Assembly: GCA_051001135.1 (NCBI GenBank) | Contig: JBPCNO010000118.1 | Location: forward strand, 1-23,905 | DNA from: CAWHMN01 sp051001135 | GTDB taxonomy: Bacteria; Acidobacteriota; Terriglobia; Terriglobales; Acidobacteriaceae | Length of the DNA: 23,905 nt | Direction: 5' to 3' | Shown: positions 21,190 through 23,905 of the stretch, piece by piece | Position numbering within the stretch: position 1 is the first letter of the stretch | Layout of the letters: every line of letters begins with the position of its first letter | The notes under the pieces: model-generated | Databases searched by the model: none | What the model saw: the letters and a program-made list of their open reading frames with translations, nothing else | Told to the model about the DNA's origin: nothing | Program-made: the position numbers and the translations under genes

Positions 21190-23543
21190 GTGCTTCTCGC
21201 GTGTGTCTGTGGATGTTTGAGCCCCATACGCTCAATGAGCGCATGATAGCGGGGATCGGAACGAAGCGACCGCAGGCTGGGAAGGACCGTGACGTAGCCC
21301 AGCATGATGTCCCGGCTCTCGGCCGCGCGCTCCAGCCATTCGAAAGCAAGATCGTGGTGCGCGAGAGCTGCGGCGGCTACCGCGATCGGTATGGGCATGG
21401 GGCTGCCCTCTTCCGCGCGGCGAATCAACTTGTGGAGCGCCTTTTCCGCCTGCGCGGCATTGCCGTCCAGAACATGGGCCTCTGCCAGCCACCCAAGAAA
21501 CAGCGGCATGCCGCTTTTCTCAATCCCGTGCTCGAACGCCTCCACTGCTTCGCGCGTACGCCCCGACGCATGGCACGCCATGCCCAGGGCGTAGTAGAGC
21601 TCGCTATAGTGCGGCGTCGCCTCCAGCGCTTGCCGCGCCAGTAGAATGCACGTCTCGTGCTCACCCAGATAGCAGCGCAGCAAAGCCTCCGCCATCAACA
21701 GCGGCGTGGAGAGCGGATCGAACCGCAGCCCTTTCAGCGCTTGCTCCAGCGCCTCCTCCAGCAGGCCCTGCGTCATCAGATACGACACATAGGTGTAGTA
21801 CGATTCGCCGCGTTGCGGACGCAGCTCCAGCGCGCGCAGAATCTCGGCCTCCGCGCCAGCCCAGTCCCATTGATAGAACTGGAGTACGCTGGCCAGCGCA
21901 AGATGCGCCTCGGGCAGATCCGGGTTGAGCGCCAGCGCATGCTGGGCGCTCGCGCGCGCCAGCGGCCACGCTTCGTGCGGTGGCATCAGCCCGAGTGTTC
22001 CCAGCAGACTGTAATAGTCAGCCAAGCCGGCATGCGCCGCAGCCAGACCTGGATCGATCTCCAGCGCCTGCTGAAAGTACCGCCCGGCAAGCTGAACACC
22101 GTCCGGAGTCTTCTGGTTCCAGTGATAGCGCCCCTTGAGATATGCCTCATACGCATCCGGCGCTGAAGACACTCTTTGCGCAGGGGCGGGCGCGGCGAGC
22201 GGGGTCGCCAGCTTGTCGCGCAGCGCGTCGACGATGGAGCCGGCGAGTTCGTCCTGCAGCTCGAAGATGTCCTTCATCTCGCGGTCGAACTTGCCGTTCC
22301 ACATCTGAAAGCCGGTGCTTACATCCGTGAGCTGGGTGGCGACGCGGACCCGCGTCAGGGCGCGCCGTACGCTGCCTTCCACCAGCATCGGCACGGAGAG
22401 CGATTCCCCGATCTGGCGGGCGTTCTGTGCCTTGCCCCGGAAGGCGAACACAGACGCGCGCGAGACCACCCGCAGGCCGGGAATCTGGCCCAGAATAGAG
22501 ATCAGCTCGTCCGTAAGCCCGTCGCTGAAGTACTCGTTCTCCGGATCGGAGCTCAGGTTTTCCAGCGGCAGCACGGCAATCGCCGTGGCCCGGAAACTGG
22601 CGGAACCGGTGTTCGACATCAACATGGTAGCGGCGTCGCTATCCCGCTGGCTGCGCGGGTGATTCGAAGTCTCGCCCTGCAGACCGCCGCCCGGCGAGAG
22701 GCTCTGCGTCGCGGAGAGTCCCGCGCCCGGATCGAAGACGCGCAGCAGCTCCGCCACCGACGCGTGGCGCTCATGCGGATGGAGGCGCAGCGCGCCGGCC
22801 ACTGCGCGATGAAGATGCGCCGGCAGGTCTGGCCGCAGTTCATGGAGTGGCGGAAACTGCGCCCGGGCGATCGCCGACATCACGCCGGCCTGCGACACGT
22901 GCTGGAACGGTGGATGTCCCGTCGCCATCTCGTACAGCACGGCGCCCAGCGCCCAGATGTCCGCGCGATGATCGATGTGGTCGCCGCAAAGCTGCTCCGG
23001 CGGCATGTACGCCAGCGTTCCCATCACCTGGTGCGGTGAGGTGAGCTGACTCTGGTGCGCGATCCGGGAAAGCCCGAAGTCCAGGATCTTCGGTACGCCG
23101 GAGTTGAGCAGGAAGATGTTCGCCGGTTTGATGTCCCGGTGAATGATTCCGGCCATGTGGGCGGCGTGCAATCCGTCGCCGATCTGCCGCCCGATAGCGG
23201 TGATCCTCTCCGGCTCGAGCGGTCCCTGCAGCAGCAGGTCCGCGAGCGTGCGGCCGCGATAGAGCGTCATCACCAGCAGCAACGCGCCCGAAGGCGTCTC
23301 CTCGATGGCATGAATGGTGCAGAGGTTAGGATGATCGATGGCGGAAGCCGCGCGCGCCTCCCGCATGAAGCGTTGCCGCGCTTCGTCATCGTTTGAGATA
23401 TTCGCGTGCAGCAGCTTGACCGCGACCGTGCGTCCCAGGCGCGTGTCCTCCGCCTCATAGACGACGCCCATGCCACCGGATCCCAGATGACGGACCAGCC
23501 GGTAATGAAGCAGCGTCTCTCCGATCTGAACCGTTTCCTGCAT
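21186..23543 (-). CDS. Soluble Ser/Thr protein kinase with TolB-like and TPR regions
   Basis: This 785-residue Hanks-type kinase has the glycine loop GSGGMGVV (21-28), Lys43 in AVKLL, catalytic IIHRDIKPAN (133-142, Asp137), metal-binding DFG (155-157) and PPE (181-183), so it looks active. A Ser/Pro-rich linker (about 272-315) follows. Next comes a TolB-like stretch beginning IAVLPLENLSSDPENEYFSD (322-341), also seen beside adenylate cyclases, and then TPR-like helices from about 460 to 770. No membrane segment separates the kinase from the repeats, unlike PknB. It starts two bases after the upstream stop and overlaps the peptidase gene by ATGA. The TPR region probably selects partners; none is shown by the sequence. 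Confidence 0.94.
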   Translation of the reverse strand: MQETVQIGETLLHYRLVRHLGSGGMGVVYEAEDTRLGRTVAVKLLHANISNDDEARQRFMREARAASAIDHPNLCTIHAIEETPSGALLLVMTLYRGRTLADLLLQGPLEPERITAIGRQIGDGLHAAHMAGIIHRDIKPANIFLLNSGVPKILDFGLSRIAHQSQLTSPHQVMGTLAYMPPEQLCGDHIDHRADIWALGAVLYEMATGHPPFQHVSQAGVMSAIARAQFPPLHELRPDLPAHLHRAVAGALRLHPHERHASVAELLRVFDPGAGLSATQSLSPGGGLQGETSNHPRSQRDSDAATMLMSNTGSASFRATAIAVLPLENLSSDPENEYFSDGLTDELISILGQIPGLRVVSRASVFAFRGKAQNARQIGESLSVPMLVEGSVRRALTRVRVATQLTDVSTGFQMWNGKFDREMKDIFELQDELAGSIVDALRDKLATPLAAPAPAQRVSSAPDAYEAYLKGRYHWNQKTPDGVQLAGRYFQQALEIDPGLAAAHAGLADYYSLLGTLGLMPPHEAWPLARASAQHALALNPDLPEAHLALASVLQFYQWDWAGAEAEILRALELRPQRGESYYTYVSYLMTQGLLEEALEQALKGLRFDPLSTPLLMAEALLRCYLGEHETCILLARQALEATPHYSELYYALGMACHASGRTREAVEAFEHGIEKSGMPLFLGWLAEAHVLDGNAAQAEKALHKLIRRAEEGSPMPIPIAVAAAALAHHDLAFEWLERAAESRDIMLGYVTVLPSLRSLRSDPRYHALIERMGLKHPQTHARST

Positions 23544-23545
23544 AA

Positions 23546-23905
23546 CTAAATGTACCGCCGCGCCGCTGTCCCCATCCCGACCGCTCGCGCCTGCGTGAAG
23601 ATAGTCTCTGTGTGCTCCGGCTTCTCAAGTCTGCCGAACCTCTCCAGCAGATCGGCAAAGACGCGTTCCAGATGAGCGATCGTCGTGATGGTGCTGACGG
23701 TCAGCAGGTCCTGCTGCGCCGCCGTCAGCGTGAGCCCGTCCAGCATCACGTCGAACTCGGCCACATGCTCCGGATCGAGCCTGGCGTGCAGCACGTGCGC
23801 CGACATCGAGCTCAGCGGGATTCCGGTCCGCTCGGAGACCTCGGTCAAAAACTCCATCTGCGCCGGAGATTCCAGCACCGCGATGTATCCGAGAAAGGCC
23901 AGAGG
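23546..23905 (-). CDS. Heme-oxygenase-like diiron (iron-containing redox enzyme) family protein, 5' end beyond the window
   Basis: The frame is open from the right edge (PLAFLGYIAVLE) to a TAG at 23546, giving 119 visible codons of a helical protein. LGYIAVLESPAQMEF, followed by SAHVLHARLDPEHVAEFD, gives Glu, then HxxxDxxH. This matches the metal-binding pattern of the heme-oxygenase-like diiron oxidase/oxygenase fold (iron-containing redox enzyme, PF14518-like). Such proteins act on varied substrates, often in natural product pathways, so no reaction can be named. The stop is two bases before the kinase start, a strong sign of one operon. With at least the first helices missing, family placement is tentative. 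Confidence 0.55.
   Translation of the reverse strand, partial: PLAFLGYIAVLESPAQMEFLTEVSERTGIPLSSMSAHVLHARLDPEHVAEFDVMLDGLTLTAAQQDLLTVSTITTIAHLERVFADLLERFGRLEKPEHTETIFTQARAVGMGTAARRYI

Noticed and set aside
19993..21246. Open frame of 417 codons on the plus strand
   Set aside because: It is antisense to the FliM-like and peptidase genes and bridges their gap; composition is that of a shadow frame.

Overview
The window looks like chromosomal DNA of a GC-rich soil Acidobacteriota (Terriglobia/Terriglobales type). The strongest hint is the 1,136-residue TonB-dependent receptor with an N-terminal carboxypeptidase-regulatory-like domain (6971-10381), a family greatly expanded in that phylum. A soluble Ser/Thr kinase-TolB-TPR protein and a PagL-like outer-membrane protein fit this. 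The assignment is an inference; there is no rRNA or other phylogenetic marker in the window.

Layout. (a) 1-1386, minus strand: purQ, then a CpsB/YwqE-type PHP phosphatase that runs off the left edge, joined by an ATGA overlap. (b) 1432-2800, plus strand: a HEPN/nucleotidyltransferase pair of the HepT-MntA toxin-antitoxin type, then a half-length AI-2E-transporter-like membrane protein. (c) 2926-6739, plus strand: yebC, a PagL-like lipid A deacylase homologue whose expected Glu appears to be Asn, a glutamate formimidoyltransferase, and an unrecognised exported protein that ends at a textbook terminator. (d) 6971-12820, plus strand: the large TonB-dependent receptor, then a GT-C-like membrane glycosyltransferase overlapping (GTGA) a small polytopic membrane protein. 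(e) 12830-16888, minus strand: the glycerol operon glpK-glpD-glpF, encoding uptake, phosphorylation and oxidation of glycerol to DHAP. (f) 17242-17760: a GNAT acetyltransferase interrupted by a single in-frame TGA, in a stretch that looks less GC-rich. (g) 17894-23905, minus strand: a five-gene array in the order heme-oxygenase-like diiron protein (cut by the right edge), soluble Ser/Thr kinase with TolB-like and TPR regions, papain-like predicted cysteine peptidase, stand-alone FliM-like protein, and YegD-like Hsp70 ATPase.

The most promising candidate for something undescribed is array (g). Its first three genes are packed with gaps of +2 and -4 bases, which argues for co-expression. Its combination of kinase, predicted protease, orphan motor-switch protein and chaperone ATPase does not match any named system I know. 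The HepT-MntA-like pair is a recognised kind of module. The GNAT gene with one TGA and the GlpF with an NPG first motif are smaller oddities. I saw no tRNA, rRNA, CRISPR array, complete insertion sequence or attachment site.
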